From contig NW_006917094.1 of assembly GCF_000516985.1 (NCBI RefSeq), positions 1,550,001 through 1,614,000 of the forward strand: DNA of 64,000 nucleotides, read 5' to 3'. The DNA comes from Pestalotiopsis fici W106-1 (lineage: Eukaryota; Ascomycota; Sordariomycetes; Amphisphaeriales; Sporocadaceae). Under the pieces are notes generated by a model. That model ran no database searches and was not told the DNA's origin. It was given only the letters and a program-made list of their open reading frames with translations. Position numbers and translations under genes: made by a program. This document shows positions 22,186 to 35,165 of this stretch, in pieces. Each line of letters starts with the position of its first letter. Positions within the stretch are counted from its first letter, which is position 1.

Positions 22186-24302
22186 TCAAACCAAGACAAT
22201 ATCGCGTTCCACAAATAGTTGGCTCAACCCCAAATAGCAATCCACATACTCATTGTCGATACTTAGTAACCCGATTCGTACAAATTCCCCTTCAGCAGTG
22301 TCGTGAGGCACAACCACAAGTGCTTCCATGAGTGAATTCCCCACATGCACATTGCCTGAATCGCCGTCGTCGGCTGGCGGGTGATGGCAGTACATAATAG
22401 GCAACACTAATACAGCCACGTCATCCCCCGGTTTCGTACCTCTCAATTTGGTGTCGATACAAATATATGCATCCGCGTCGTCTCTCCAACATATCGACTG
22501 CCCATTCTCACAGTCAATTGACAAGCATTTGCCTCTGACTCGACCGTCTTGGTCGCCGTAAGGCTCCCTGATGGTACACGTCGCGGGAATAAGCTTGCCT
22601 TTCAGGTGCAAGGCCACGGCTGCCATTTCGCCACTCCAATCCAGGCGTCTTTCAATCCGAACAAGGCTGAATTCTTCAACGATATTTCTGCAGCGTCGGT
22701 GGTGCCTGATGCTGCCTGGGTGGATCTGGGAATCAATGCTGGCCCAGCTCCATGATGGTGCTCTCCACTGGACTGGCTTGGTCGGATTCCGATCAAAATG
22801 AACAAACCAACAGAGCTCCCAGCCAAGTTGTGGAAGCCAAAGCCCAGCGACGAAGTCTTCTTGGAGGTTGAGCTGCATGCAACGTGCAAACCCCTCGGCT
22901 ACGCCCCGAAGCGCCACCAGCTTGTCGGCTGGCTTAGTCAATCCACAACGCGTATAAGAAATGAGAAAAGTCCGCCAATTATTGAACATGTGTCTATGCC
23001 ACAGCTCCGACTTCCAGGATCTAGGACGAGCAACCCCTGATTCGCAAGGGTTCGGCATAAGGTCATAGAGTAAATCCTTCATTTTGAACTTGTTGTACAT
23101 CCAGTAAACCTGTTCCCCATAAACGGATTTTGGTGTTCCATTTGGGAAAGCTTCATTGGCATGGACATCGAGACATTCCCAGAACAACTGATCCCGAGCA
23201 AAGGATATAACTCGTTTGGAGAGAACGCGTTCCTGCATAACCCAAGCTCTCGTGTTTAACTTCTGCTTTTCGACAGAGTCTTCCCACTGTGTGGAGGATA
23301 ATACCAGGTATCTCTTGAGCTGTCTGCTCTTTTCGACTGTGTTTGTAGGCCAATGAACGTCTACCAAGAACGAGCAGTCCACCTCCTGCCTATGGGTGAA
23401 GAACAGCCCTTCTGTGCTATCAGCAGCTCCCGTCGCCGAGATATTGCAGACCGCGTTGGCGTAGACCTCGCACATTTTCGACGATTCGTGGTTCCAGTCG
23501 TCCCGGCTGTCTTGGAAAATACAAAGGGAGTCGATCCACAAGTACTCGAAACCCAAGTCACGCGTAATCTGTACAGCGTCGCGAAACGTCTTGGGGAGAC
23601 TGGTAGCCGCGATGCCATCTGTCAGGCCATCGAAAGTGCTCTTGTTAAGCAATGGCACGTTTGACTTTCCCCAACAGTGACTGAGAGTGAGATAAGCAAT
23701 ACTGTCCGATCGTAAATCATCAGTTGTTCTGAGGTAAACTTTATCCCGATCAGGACCAGCAACGTAGAGAAGTCGAGATGGGGGATCGTCTGCGAGATGA
23801 CGCGAAATAGTCTTGGTGCGGCACGCAGCATGGTTCTTAAGGCAGTTTTGAAGCTGGTCGACGCAGAACTGAAAAGACGATGCAGCTTTCGTAGTATCCG
23901 GGATAGATTCTTCGCATTTTATGCCGTCAAGTTCTTCATCATAGCGTGTTAGCTGCCATCCCTCATCGCAGCCAGTGGTTGAAAGGGGATCTTTAGCTCA
24001 CTGTCTGGGTCTCTAAGGTTCAGGTCAATACAAGATCCATGAACAGTTGTAGCGCTGTGAGCAGAAAGTCTGAGCGATAGACCAGACTCCAAGTCCCAAA
24101 CTTCGTAATATATTTGCCATTCTTGATCAAAGTGGCGCGAGATGAGTTTTGTATCAATAATAGCGCAAAGGCGGCACCATAAGCGCGACGATATCGTAAG
24201 AACGTCCTCGGATCGTAGTAAAACCTTTTCTTCATCAACGCTGATCGGATGCTGAAAAATCTTTCTGCAGTGATCGCATAGTGAGGCAACAGGTACAGAC
24301 AT
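22186..24302 (-). CDS. HET-domain (heterokaryon incompatibility) protein
   Basis: Two exons, 24002-24302 and 22186-23933 (682 aa), joined across a 68-nt intron (GTGAGC donor, GCTAAC branch). The N-terminus has CxxC pairs (LCDHC, CRLC) usual before fungal HET domains. The HET core is complete: YLTLSHCWG, LPKTFRDAVQITRDLGFEYL, WIDSLCIFQDS..DW and SKMCEVYANAVCNISATG, then TRAWVMQERVLSKRVISF, and WRAPSWSWASID in the C-terminal part. HET domains trigger cell death when partners with incompatible alleles meet. The trigger partner is not visible, but the NLR-like gene lies 1.06 kb downstream on the same strand. Confidence 0.9.
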
Positions 24303-26331
24303 CTCGAGAGGTCACAGCGGGTCTTTCATAAAGTTGGGCTTGCACGATGCAGGCAGCGACTTAGGTAGCGAAACGATTTAAGAAATGCCCTCATCGAGTG
24401 CGTGCGGGGTAGCCATTCACAAGGCTGTCAATCTGCAGATACTCAGGCAACAATCTTACGCCTCCACCGCCGCATTGGTCGAATATGAGCTCGATGCGAC
24501 ATAAGGTGCATCTTAGGTGTGTGCATCCTTACTGAGTCTTATTTTCTGGGTAGGAACAAGTCCTCGAAGTATAGTCGTACTAACAAGTGACTCCCTCACA
24601 CTTGGCGCTTCCGGGGTCGTGCTGACGGAGCTGCATCCTGCTCTAGGTCACTACGAGTGTAAAACCTCCTGTGTTGGACTTCATGCCCGGTAGTGGATAC
24701 TTGTATGCAAAATCTCACTTGTGCCAAGCAGGGCCACGGTTCAGTCAGGCCAAACCAGAAAGAATTAACCCGGCAGGGTAAAGACGTTTGTCGGCGTTCG
24801 ATACATGATAAGCAAGGAGCACTGGGGCAAACCAGCACAAGACATCTCGTCAATCCATATAGCTGCAACACCAGCAAAGATGTGAGGTGTGATGGGTTTT
24901 CAGAGACCAGCCATCGATATGAACAAGTTCTCTGCATCAAATGGCAGCTTCTTCTTGAGGCTGTTGGTCCTTCGCTCGAAGAGCTGATTCTGGACCACGG
25001 TGCCCCCACGGCTTGTGTGTATACTGTAGGCGATGGCGACCATGTTCCTTTAGAGAATAAACCTACCTAACCTAGAAACTAGCCAATGAACGGGCCGGGT
25101 GATGTGGGTCTCAATGGAAGGTATCTGGCCAGCGTTGTGAAATATCCGTATATAATGGGCACTATACACACCCTAGTAACCTTATCTCACACAGCAAGTG
25201 AAGTGATCTCTCATTCATACCCTACGATGTGATTCAATATACGTGACTTGAGATCTTCGGCGAATCAATGACTGTCTCTATCCAAGATACCTTCTGTGAC
25301 TACTTCGAGTTAATCCATGTGCATATTGGCTCTTTTGGCTACTGAATTCATTCCTTTATCACACAACAAGAGCTGGAAAAAGAATTGGTCTTTGCCATGA
25401 TAAAGAACAAATGTTAGTAGATTAAGAACGTTCTCCTGCATACTATCAAAAACCCTTTTTCGACCCTTTCGTTTGATCAGCCGTCTCCCAAGTGTACGGC
25501 GCCATATAAACTTGTGATTAGCATCGTGAACTGCGTCGCCGACGTGGACCAGCTGAAAACATCAGAAGCATCAATATCCACGCCGAGAACTACTTCTCGT
25601 TACCCTCCGCCCTCTGATTTACTTAACTCTCCGCTTTTGCGCCTTGTGGCCTGGACAGCTAGGCTCACGAACAAGCAAACACGCACACGTAATTGGTGAG
25701 AATCAAAACAGGAGTTCCGGTCCTTCCCCAGAACAAAAAAGTCGTCCCTCAGCACTCTCCTTCGGTTTCATTGCCTTCTTCCAGAACCTGATAAATCAGC
25801 AATCGTCCCACCTTGGCAAATAAGACAATAATTACAACATTTCTCTGAAAGAGACGGCTCCAACTTGACTTGCAATCACCAAGCACAAACCAGAGCTTGC
25901 TGGCTTTTATACTCCCGAACTCCCGAACTCGAATTCAAGAATGGAATCACACTATACCCTCAATTTTGGCATTCTCTAAAGCCATCTCGTCTGAATCACA
26001 ACATCAATACTTGCGGACAACTCCCACACCACGCTGACACCAAATCCACCTTGTTGCTCGAGCCTTTCGATTCTTCTACATATAACGTTTCGAAATCCCG
26101 ATGCAACAACACGCAGGCGACCACGAACACAACTGCTGATAGTAGAATTACAGCCAAGACGAGCAACATTCATTTCACCAGCTACAAACCTTTAATCTCG
26201 ATTAGCTTCGTCTTCATTCCTGCCCCTTCCTCAGTCTACAGCAACGAAGCCGGCCCAATTTGAATGGCAACGCCAAGAACAGCACTGCGCGTATTCCTCC
26301 CAATCACCTCCCGACCACCGACTTTCTCACC
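24303..26331. promoter_or_regulatory. Long intergenic region (HET / acidic protein)
   Basis: About 2.0 kb between divergent genes. No gene recognised. From about 25740 to 26331 the plus strand is C/T/A-rich with few G, resembling a fungal leader of the following gene; a 132-codon frame there (25865-26263) is judged spurious. Confidence 0.5.
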
Positions 26332-26946
26332 ATGACTACCCCCAACCACATACAGCCCTTTCGAGTTCCTCTGGCTCAAGAGGAACTCGGTGACCCCGAA
26401 GCTGTCACTGAGCGACAGACGAGAGATCGCGAGGCCGTAGTTGAGCTCTGGGCCGAGGAGACCATTGCCAACAGCCTGGTCTTTTTGGAAGCACCTTCGC
26501 ACTACTGGAAGATGAGCAGGAACGCCACGACGGAGGAATTTTAGGAGACCCTCTACGATGTTGTATCCTGCACTGATCGCGTGCTGGACGCCCTCTGTTC
26601 ATTCAGCGGCGCCGACGAAGACGAAGACGACGAGATGGATGACGATGACGACGACAAGGAGGACAGCGAAGAGGACGAGGACGAGGACGATGGTTGGTCC
26701 TTGGTCAGCGCCCCGACCGACTACGCCGAGGACGGCTGCATCTACCTCGGCGAGCAGGTCCGGGGCGTGACCTTCCCCGTCCCCGTCGGCGCGGGCTGCC
26801 CCCGCGGCAGGGTCCGCGAGGTCCTCGAGGACCTCAACGAGGCCTGCCGCGAGATGCTTGGCCTGCCTGCGGGTGCGCTTCCTGGCCTCGTTGGAGGCGA
26901 GAGCGAGAGCGTAAGCTCTTGCTTTACGGCCGACTCGTACGAGTAG
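26332..26946 (+). pseudogene. Small acidic disordered protein, in-frame TAG at 26542
   Basis: Frame from ATG 26332 to TAG 26944 (204 codons plus one internal TAG at 26542-26544). The first 70 residues are hydrophilic; after the stop the same frame reads ETLYDVVSCTDRVLDAL, then a highly acidic stretch at 26617-26691 and a GC-rich tail ending FTADSYE. Coding character is even on both sides, so the TAG looks like an internal nonsense (TTT-TAG-GAG where CAG would give F-Q-E). Alternatively, a 66-nt in-phase intron with a weak GTCTTT donor could end at this very TTTTAG, giving an uninterrupted protein of about 182 aa. No known domain. Function unknown. Confidence 0.5.
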
Positions 26947-27124
26947 AGATGGGAGGAATTTTAGAAAAGGAATGTTTGAGTTGTTTTGGTTTTTGCTTTC
27001 TCTATTTTCTCTCCTTCCCTCTGTTGGATAATAAATTGTTGGCAATAGAATATGACAATTGACGCAATGGAAAGATTTTCTCTCTGTATTATTATTTCTA
27101 TGCTCAGAGCGCGATTGTTCGTTA
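26947..27124. other. Convergent 3' spacer
   Basis: AT-rich spacer between the acidic-protein gene and the minus-strand cupin gene. The 13-mer GGAGGAATTTTAG at 26952 repeats the one at 26532. Confidence 0.5.
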
Positions 27125-27805
27125 TTATTTCTGCTCAGACAAGTGACTATACTCGCTATACACTCCTCCTCTCCCAACACACTTTCCCACAACCAGACTC
27201 GCGCCCAGAACTGTCTTCGTCACGACCCATTGCGCCCAATCCGGCCACCAAGAGTCCTGACGTAGAAGGACCGGCCAGTTATCACATTTCCAAAAGAGAC
27301 ACCTTAACTCATTCTCCAGCATCCACTCCCCGCCGTACAACTCAAACCATGACACTTTCTTCTTTCCTCCGCCAGACTCTCCAGTAATCTCTCTTCTGCT
27401 TTTGACAAAATCCAAAATCATGCCATTTAAATTCCGAAAGAAAACCTCCTTGTCTCCATCCCGAGGATCCGTCCACTCCCGAACCACCAATTCCTCCTCG
27501 TCCCCAGCCGTGCGCTGACTACTCCGCCTCCACTCATGCACCGCTCCCCTCGGCACCGTGACGACACCGTCCTGTGCCGTGACCGCCGGCAGCACTGTAC
27601 CCGCCAGCGTGACCTCGGCTGCGCCACTGAGTACCTGCAGAAACTCGGTATGCGACTCGTGCCAGTGCGGGCCCGACGACCACGCCGAGCCCACCGGCAG
27701 CGTAATTGTGGCCTGGCCTGGGACCGAGAGATCGTACACGACGGCCTCGCGCCCCGGGCGGCTGAATGTTGGCACCGCTGCGTAGTTGGTTCGTCTGGGA
27801 GACAT
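27125..27805 (-). CDS. Cupin-domain protein
   Basis: Intronless 226-aa protein starting at ATG 27805. Cupin motif 1 is GPHWHESHTEFLQVLSG (metal-ligand pattern HxH...E...G), motif 2 is GVVTVPRGAVHEWRR (PxGxxH). The central beta-barrel spans about residues 25-105. The C-terminal half (RNLNGMILDF, KCDNWPVLL, W-rich end) resembles small fungal cupins found beside secondary-metabolism or stress genes. A hydrophobic stretch near the end (VVTKTVLGASLVVGKCVG) could be a membrane segment. Substrate unknown. Confidence 0.82.
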   Translation of the reverse strand: MSPRRTNYAAVPTFSRPGREAVVYDLSVPGQATITLPVGSAWSSGPHWHESHTEFLQVLSGAAEVTLAGTVLPAVTAQDGVVTVPRGAVHEWRRSSQRTAGDEEELVVREWTDPRDGDKEVFFRNLNGMILDFVKSRREITGESGGGKKKVSWFELYGGEWMLENELRCLFWKCDNWPVLLRQDSWWPDWAQWVVTKTVLGASLVVGKCVGRGGVYSEYSHLSEQK

Positions 27806-28410
27806 TATCGCCGTATTATCTTTGGTTGTTTCTCAAGTGGTTTGTCCCTAGACTAAGGAGAAATGTCTGCTGTTGACTTTTGTAATCTCGTGACTTGTGA
27901 TGCTTGGAGTATTCTCATATCGGCTCCTCTATTCATGTATTTTTACTTGGACTATGAGAGTTTATTAGATTTGTAAGCTCATGGATCTGGCAAACATGTT
28001 ATCCCTAGCTCTTCAAGATTGACACGTAAGCTTTTCGAGATCCTGTGACTAGCCGGACAAGTCAGATCAAGCATGCATTTTCACTAGTGCGACTATAGTA
28101 AGTTTGTTCATAATTGAATGCACTCACGAACAATATTAGAATTTCTGCATTGCCTGTGAGTTCTGAATCTGCTTTACGTAGAACAAATACCATCTATTTA
28201 TTGCATTGTGATACTGTTTTATTTATACTGTGTTTAATCCATCGTGTCAACATTCATCCAATCATATATGGCTTGTTTCCGTCGTCCCTACACGTTTCGG
28301 AGACGAGATATTCTTTTTGCCACTGACCGAGAGGTCGATCTGAGCGTACGTATTGCCCTACGCGCTGAGTGGCGGTGGCACCGTGTTGCTCTCGGCGTTT
28401 TGGTACCCTC
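27806..28410. other. Intergenic, PSD to cupin
   Basis: AT-rich region between two minus-strand genes: 3' flank of the PSD gene and promoter of the cupin gene. No feature seen. Confidence 0.5.
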
Positions 28411-31400
28411 CTAGGAGATGGTCTGGCTGCCCTCGCCTCCACCACGGATGCGACGGTTTGCCTCTTGCTTGTCAGCTTCAGTGACATCGCTGGGATCTTT
28501 GCGCATGTCAGGTGTCCACTGGGGAGTGTTGGGGCTGTGACCAATCGACATGCCCACCGAGATCTGCGCTGTGTCAGCCGTGAAATTTTACATGATCCGA
28601 ATCCAACAGGAGAACTTACCAAAGTCTCGAGGGCGCTGTTCGAGTTATCCACCAGGTCATCGTCAAAGACCATCTTGCCCTCCTCGAAAAGAAGTACAAT
28701 CGTGCTACCGCCAAACTTGAAATATCCAAGCTCTTCACCGCGCCTCACTTCTTCGCCTTCCTTTCGAGTAATGACCGTGCTGCCGACCATCATTGCACCA
28801 ACGCAAATGACCATGACACGACCGTGGTTGGGAGTGTCAATCGGGCAAAGAACACGGACGTTCTCACCATAAACGTCGAGGGCTGATCGAATAGCCATGG
28901 GGTTGACAGTGTAGTATTCACCTTCAATCAGCTTGGGCTCTCGGAGAATACCGTCCACAGGAATATGGAAGCGATGGTAATCCTGAGGAGCCAAACGGAA
29001 GATACCAAGGGCACCCTTTTCGTACCGCTGAACATCCTCGGGATAAGCATCGCCGAGAAGTCGCTGAATCGTGAACTCACGGCCCTTGATCCAAATATTG
29101 GTGGCCGTGTCAATGTTGTTGAATACAACAGAACGGCAATCAGCTGGCGACACGAAAATGTTGGGGTTTTCTGGAGCCGAGCAAGGTCGAGCGCCGGGCT
29201 TGAGGGCACGGTAGAAGAATTCGTTGAAGTTCTTGAACTCCTCAATTGGTAAGAGAACCTCATCCATATTGAGATTGTGGAACTTGATGAAGCCGGGAAT
29301 ATCCTCTTTCGACGCCGGATCATCGTACTTCTTACCCTGCTTGACACTCAAGCTCTTCAACATCTTGCGGACTATATGGGGTTAGTAAGTTCTCATGATA
29401 GCATTGGTGTCTGACACTTACTTCTCTTGTTCTCCATGTCCTTGGACTTGAGACCCTTGTAGAGCAATCTGATGCCGAGTCTGACGTAGACACTCATCTT
29501 CTCCTCATTGATCTGGCCAGTAAGACGGTCCTGGACCAAGATGTTGGCCGAGTTGGCACCCAGCTTGTAGCCACCGTACGAGATCTTGGTGATGACCTTG
29601 GAGTACCACTTCCTCTGTGCTTGGCTGGCAGTGACGAAGCCTCCCATCATAATGGAGTTGACTTGGCGCCAATCTTGACTAGCACAAGTAGCAATGTGAG
29701 TGATGATGTCCGTGTCCTTGCGCTTATTGAGACGCGGCTGATGGCAGATCGGACATTCCCTGATCTCCACGACGTGCTCTTCACCCTTGTTGACATTCAG
29801 ATCGTCCTTGTCAAGGCTCTCGCCCTCTTCACCAGGGGTGCTCATGGTGGGAACGACGATCGTAGCTGTAGAAGGCTGCTCACCCTGGATGGTCGAATCC
29901 TGGGAGCTCAATGTAAAAGAGCCTTCTTCACCGGGCGTTTCGGTCGGGGTAGAGTCGCCGCTACTCGCCACATGGCCAGGCACGGACAACATGTCCTTTA
30001 CTTTTCCGGCATCTGGTAATACACCCTTGAATTTGTTACCGACAGAAGAGGGCTTACTCTTTTGCTCCAATTGGTCTTCCAGGCATATAACAGCTTCGTC
30101 CATGGTGAGATTACTAGTCTCTTCACCATTGGCAGCCTTGTGCGGGAATCTTTGGAAGAAACTGTCGATGGTGGATTCTCGCAGGGTCGAGCCGAGTGTG
30201 TCAAGCATGGTGGTCAGCTCAACCTTGGAAATTTCTCCACTTTCATCCGTGTCGTACTGTCTCAACATGGCACGCCAAAATTGTTGACGTAGCGCAGGGT
30301 ATGGCATGTACTTGGCACGAATGAATAGTTGCGGGTTGTGCTTGGCCTCCCATTTTTCCATGTTCTTCATCTTTAGGGGCACGGTGAATGGAACAAAGTC
30401 AGGGTCATCCGCAGCAGCTTCGCCGGTTTCACCACCCGCTGCATTTAGCACAGGCAGCTGCTCAGGCGCAAGAAGATTAGGATCGGGATTGGCTGCAACA
30501 GCTCCCGGTGCATCTCCCTGGCCCGACATGGTGGAAGGGTTCTTGGACAGGGGCGGGCGCATCTTGTTCAGGCTTTGCGACGAGGCCGATCTCGACATTC
30601 CCAGCTTGGCCAAGCGGGACTTCTTGAGGGGAGTGAATTCTGGAGGGTCTTTGAGATCGTAAAGACCAGTTTCAGGGTCTGCTTTGGGCGATTTTTCAAT
30701 AATTTCTTGCAGAGGGAATGAGGTGGAGGCAATGAAGTCGTTTCCAGAGTACTTGTCGCGGTCAATCACGGTAAAGGCGAAGGAGTAGGTCTGCTCATGG
30801 TTCAGAACCTGGAAGAGCATCTTCTCGTTAAAGACCGGGTTCAGGTTATGACGAACCACCTTGGTGCGGTAGGTCTTCTTGCCGAGCGAGGCCACGACAA
30901 AAGGATCCATGTCGAAGCTTGTCTTTGTAAAGTTGGACTCTGGCGGCAAATCGGTAATACTGCCAATTTCCAAGAACACGAGACCTACGACATCACTTCC
31001 ACCGTTCGTAAACTCATAGGGATTCTTTCTCTTCTTGCGCTTGAGACCCTTGATCCTCATTCTCCGCTTGCGCTTCTCAATGGCCTCGGGCTTGGTAGGG
31101 TCTTCGTCTTCTGGGGTCTCATCGTCGTCGAGTACATCTTCGTCATAGTCCTCGTCGTCGTCTTGGGAATTGTCAGTTCCACTGCGTTGAAGGTCGGGCA
31201 CCGCCGCAGAAGTAGTGCCTTTGGAAGACGACCTTGGGCCGAGTATGGGAGTTCTCGTCGGGGTGACATTTCGAGATGGCACGTCGGGCACCAAGCTGGC
31301 GAGCGCGCGAAGTTTCTCCAGTACTTGTGCGTCAGTAGCTGCGGTGTCGTTCCCGTCAAATATGGTAAACTGCAGCAGGATTTCTCCAGAGACCACACTG

Positions 31401-32056
31401 TCCTTGCTGCCAGTTCTCTTGCTTTTCAGAGGATACCATCTTGGTTCTTGCTCGTTCCGGTCGTTGTTGAATATCTCCTCGAGCGCTAGATCAAACTCGC
31501 CCAAGTAGTCTTTTCCGAACCGATCCTTGTCCCAGCAGATGGCTTCGAGGAGGAGGTTCTCAATGCCACTGATGGGAAAAGTTGCAACGACATTCCATTC
31601 GGGGTTCAGCGTCTTGGGGACGCAGTGTGAAACGAATCTGTTTTCGCCGCAATTCAATTGGAGGTACTGCAGAACACTCGAAGTTAGTCGCAGGGTCGGA
31701 CCGAGCCTATGGACTCGATTTAAACGTGCAAAAAACGTGCCAACTTACAGGATCTGAAGTACCTCCGCGGTCCTTGGCGGCCAAGTTTCTTGCCTGTTGG
31801 CAAATGCATGTGTTAGTCTCCACGGTTCCGCCAGAGAGCTCCTCCTCTCTCTATACTCTAATAACATTCCGACAAGGGAAGCTCTTACACGAATAACGAC
31901 GACTTTCAGGACCAGGCCAGCGTCCTTCTTAGCCTCGGGGCTTGAACTTTCTGCCTTGACGGATCGCATTGGGCTGGTGCTGCGACTGTTTGTGGATGAA
32001 TTGGTGTTGGATTTTGAAGTTGTCCGCTTGAGACGGTTGGGGATGAGGGAGACCAT
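28411..32056 (-). CDS. Phosphatidylserine decarboxylase with C2 domains (PSD2-like)
   Basis: Five exons: 31889-32056, 31749-31793, 29422-31666, 28620-29371, 28411-28563 (1120 aa, phases agree). It converts phosphatidylserine to phosphatidylethanolamine. Order: a C2 domain spanning exons 1-3 (LKVVVIRARNLAAKDRGGTS, DPYLQLNC); an acidic then basic linker; a second C2 domain (VFLEIGSITDLPPE...FDMDPFVVASLG); an EF-hand-like loop (DTDESGEISKVEL); a Cys/His cluster (CPICHQPRL...HIATC); and the catalytic domain with DYHRFHIPVDG and the self-cleavage motif FGGSTIVLLF that generates the pyruvoyl group. The C2 domains place it with the endosomal/Golgi PSD2 type rather than mitochondrial PSD1. The last junction uses GCGCAG at 28564, restoring SVGMSIGHSP. 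Confidence 0.92.
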
Positions 32057-35000
32057 TTTGAATTCAGTTTCAGGGGAGCGCGTCCTCCCAGCTGCTGGGC
32101 AGGCGCTGCCAAGTTTCTTGTGATTTGCAAATCAAGGAGGGGACGGGCAATCGAGCTGCACAATGAGTGACGTGGGCGATCCGCGAATCCCCTATCCTAT
32201 TGGGTATTGGGGGCCTTTCCCCAAACAAGAGCGAGCTGAAGGTTGGGAGGCGTCTCTGCCCGCCTACTGCAACGTACAGTATTAGGTGGGATCCGGGAAG
32301 CGTGCGTGTGCTGCTGCTGCTTGTTGCAGGTTTACTTGCCGGCACTAGGCGCTGAATGGTGTCAAGAGTAACCACACAGCCAGGGTGGGAGGTTCCAAGG
32401 AGCTGGAAAAAAGGAGCCAGACGACACCTGCGACGAGGTGAAAGGAGAGGGAGATAAGGATGAAAATGAAGATGAACAAAAAACTATGTTATTATCGGGA
32501 AAGCAAAAAAATGAAGCAGTTATTTGCAAAACCGGACTAGGAGCTGGACATGAGGCAGTGAGCGAGTCGGACTGGCGGGAAGGCATGCGACAGCTATTGA
32601 AGCACCATTTGGGGGGGATGTTACGTACTCGTCGAGGTGCTGTCTGCTAGTTATTAGCAGCAAATTAATTAATGAGCCAACTCCTCCCTCAATCCCCTCT
32701 TAGCTTCTTTCCCCCCTTACGCCTCGGTCACTAGTGTGAGATGGGATGGATTGTTGCTTAGAAGCTTGCTGCTGGGCGCTGGCTGGCGACGGTGCGTAAA
32801 ACCGTCAAGCCCCCCAGGTGGTTCCCGTCATGCCAAGAAATCGCGCGTTCGATGGCGGGGCAAGGCTTCCGTCATTCACGACTTGCACACTAGCGATAGC
32901 GTCAGGAATTCTGGAGAAGTCGAGTGGAAGGTCTGTTCCCGGAACCGTCTCGGTGGTTAAGAGGGGGGAAAAGGTTTTGGCTTTGATGGGTATGATCGTA
33001 GTACTGTAATTCCGGATTGTGATCAGACTGGTGAAAGCGCCCTTTCCAGAGCGGACAGTGGATGTGGACGTGCACGTTACTAGGAATAAGGCTGGAGCTG
33101 AAAAGGTGGATTGATGTCTGCAACAGAGAAATAGAGAGAGATACAGTGGAGAAAAAGGAGAGGGCAGATGAGATAAGAGCGAGAGGTCAAAGTTCAAGAC
33201 AATGAAGCAAGTCCATTTCTATCCATTAAAGGTTAAGCACGGAATTAACCACCATCTCTAGATTCTGTACTCAACCGAGGGGGAGGATCACATCACTTTT
33301 AGCATTAGGAATAAGAAGCGAGATGTGCATCATAGAATGGTTGGTACAGGCTGGAAAAGATGCGCAGAGGATGCATGATTGGCAGGCTGTCCCCATTTCG
33401 GGCAACGACAGCGCAAACGATCAATGGTAGAGTGTTTGAAAGTAATACAGTAAATTGATACATCACATCACTGGGTTGCTGTATATGTGTTCCGAATATA
33501 CACAGTACGCCCTACCCAGCCGTAGCTGACTGCGCTGGATTGGTGAAATCAGGATCAGATCGGCAAGGGATAGCCGTGTCCGGCCGGGGCAGTGTGCATC
33601 AGAATCGATTTGTTGTTGGATCCTCCTACATCATCATATACAAAGTCTATATGTGCCTTACTTGCTAGATATTTGTATACTAATAGGCAGGATTTTACAT
33701 TATGTACTTCATACAAAAGGCTACCACTTTGCCTGTCCGTGGATCTTTACTGTTGGGCAAGAAATTTAGACCCTCTGAACTGATTGCCCTTTCCCATCTT
33801 CACCCACAAACAGAAAGAAATGATCGTCGACAGGGAAGTTTGGCCAGGATCGCTGAAGAAGAGTCGGGACAGACGGGGGACGCAAATGCACACACGCGAC
33901 CCGGTGCCACTGTCTCGGTCCTTCGGGGCTCAGCAAACCCCCGCCTAATGCAACAGCTTAAAAAGGCTGACTTGCACGATCCCAGCGCCCAGTGCCCGTA
34001 CATAGCAGCTTCTATTACTTCACTTTCTCTTATCAGACCAGAAAGCCCAAGGTTATTAGTCGAAAGGAGGGAAGAAGAGATGATATCGTCATTATACTTT
34101 TGACCGTCTGTCCCGAGAGCTGTCAAAAATAAATATTACGGGTTGCTCGGAAATGGCACAAGTCTCCAACTTACTAGGCAAGGTACCGACATGGCCAAGA
34201 TAGCTTAAATAGGGATCCAATCCTAGAGTGTTCGTTTACGTGTACAGTAGTAGCGTTACGTTAATTGGTAATGTAGCTGTCCAAACTTTACTGCTTACCA
34301 GCTACGTCAATATCAGAAACAGTGTCCACTACATCACGGGCTATGGCGGGGGGCAGCGCTGCTGTTGAGAGCAAGGCAGATTTCCATTTGCAATCTAGAA
34401 TCGAGATTCACTAGTTACGTTTTTTTTAACATTGCTGACGATTGGTGGGATCCACATCATCCTTCTCTATTTTGGGCCCAGCAATGTGTTTGGTCGTCCC
34501 TTTTGCCAACACGAACAAGAGGCGGCACAGTTTCCTAGCTAGCATTTGCTGTCTTGAACTCTGATGTCCCATTGTTTCGAACCAGCCAAGCCAACCCAGC
34601 GCACCGCCCCCCCACAAGTTTTAGTGTTGTATATCAGGCACTTTGTGAAGCAGGTCAATTCCGAAACACTGCTTGGCATGTCTCTTTCCGAAGCGAATGT
34701 GCGGGCATAAAGTAAGCCAAGTCAACCAACTTCCGTCAAATCTGGGACCGCGGCTTGGTTGCTGTTGGCTGGCTAGTGGTGATAATCCCATTCACGGTAC
34801 CTGCAAGTTTCCCTTGTTGCATTAATACGACTATTATAGCTATTGTCGATGCAGGAATGTCTCGGTTTCCACGAGCTCCAGGTTGCCAACCACATGTCAG
34901 CAAATGCCTTACTTCATGATGAAACACTTTAAAAATAGAAAAAATCGTGGGGTGAAACCCAAACATATTGGTTTATTGTCTTCAACAATCTATTTCTACC

Positions 35001-35165
35001 ATGTCTTCTTAATAGGCAACCAGCCCGCAATTGTTCTCATACGACCCATTACGCCTTGCTTATGCTCGTGTATATGTAAAAAGAATCTTCGAGAGCATAC
35101 GGGAAATCCATCAACGCCAAGTATATGCAAAATTTAAAAAAAGAGGTAATCCCAACAGAACTAGC
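32057..35165. other. Gene-poor region upstream of PSD
   Basis: About 3.1 kb between the start of PSD and the end of the HAD phosphatase, both minus strand. Only short frames without domains. Composition shifts toward AT from about 33200 on. No repeat unit or transposon end recognised; a long promoter or a non-coding transcript cannot be excluded. Confidence 0.45.

Noticed and set aside
25865..26263. 132-codon plus-strand frame before the acidic-protein gene
   Set aside because: Low-complexity, Thr/Asn/Ser-rich translation of a CT/A-rich leader; no domain and no splice support.
33702..34103. 133-codon plus-strand frame in the gap upstream of PSD
   Set aside because: No domain, no leader-like sequence, composition like the surrounding non-coding DNA.
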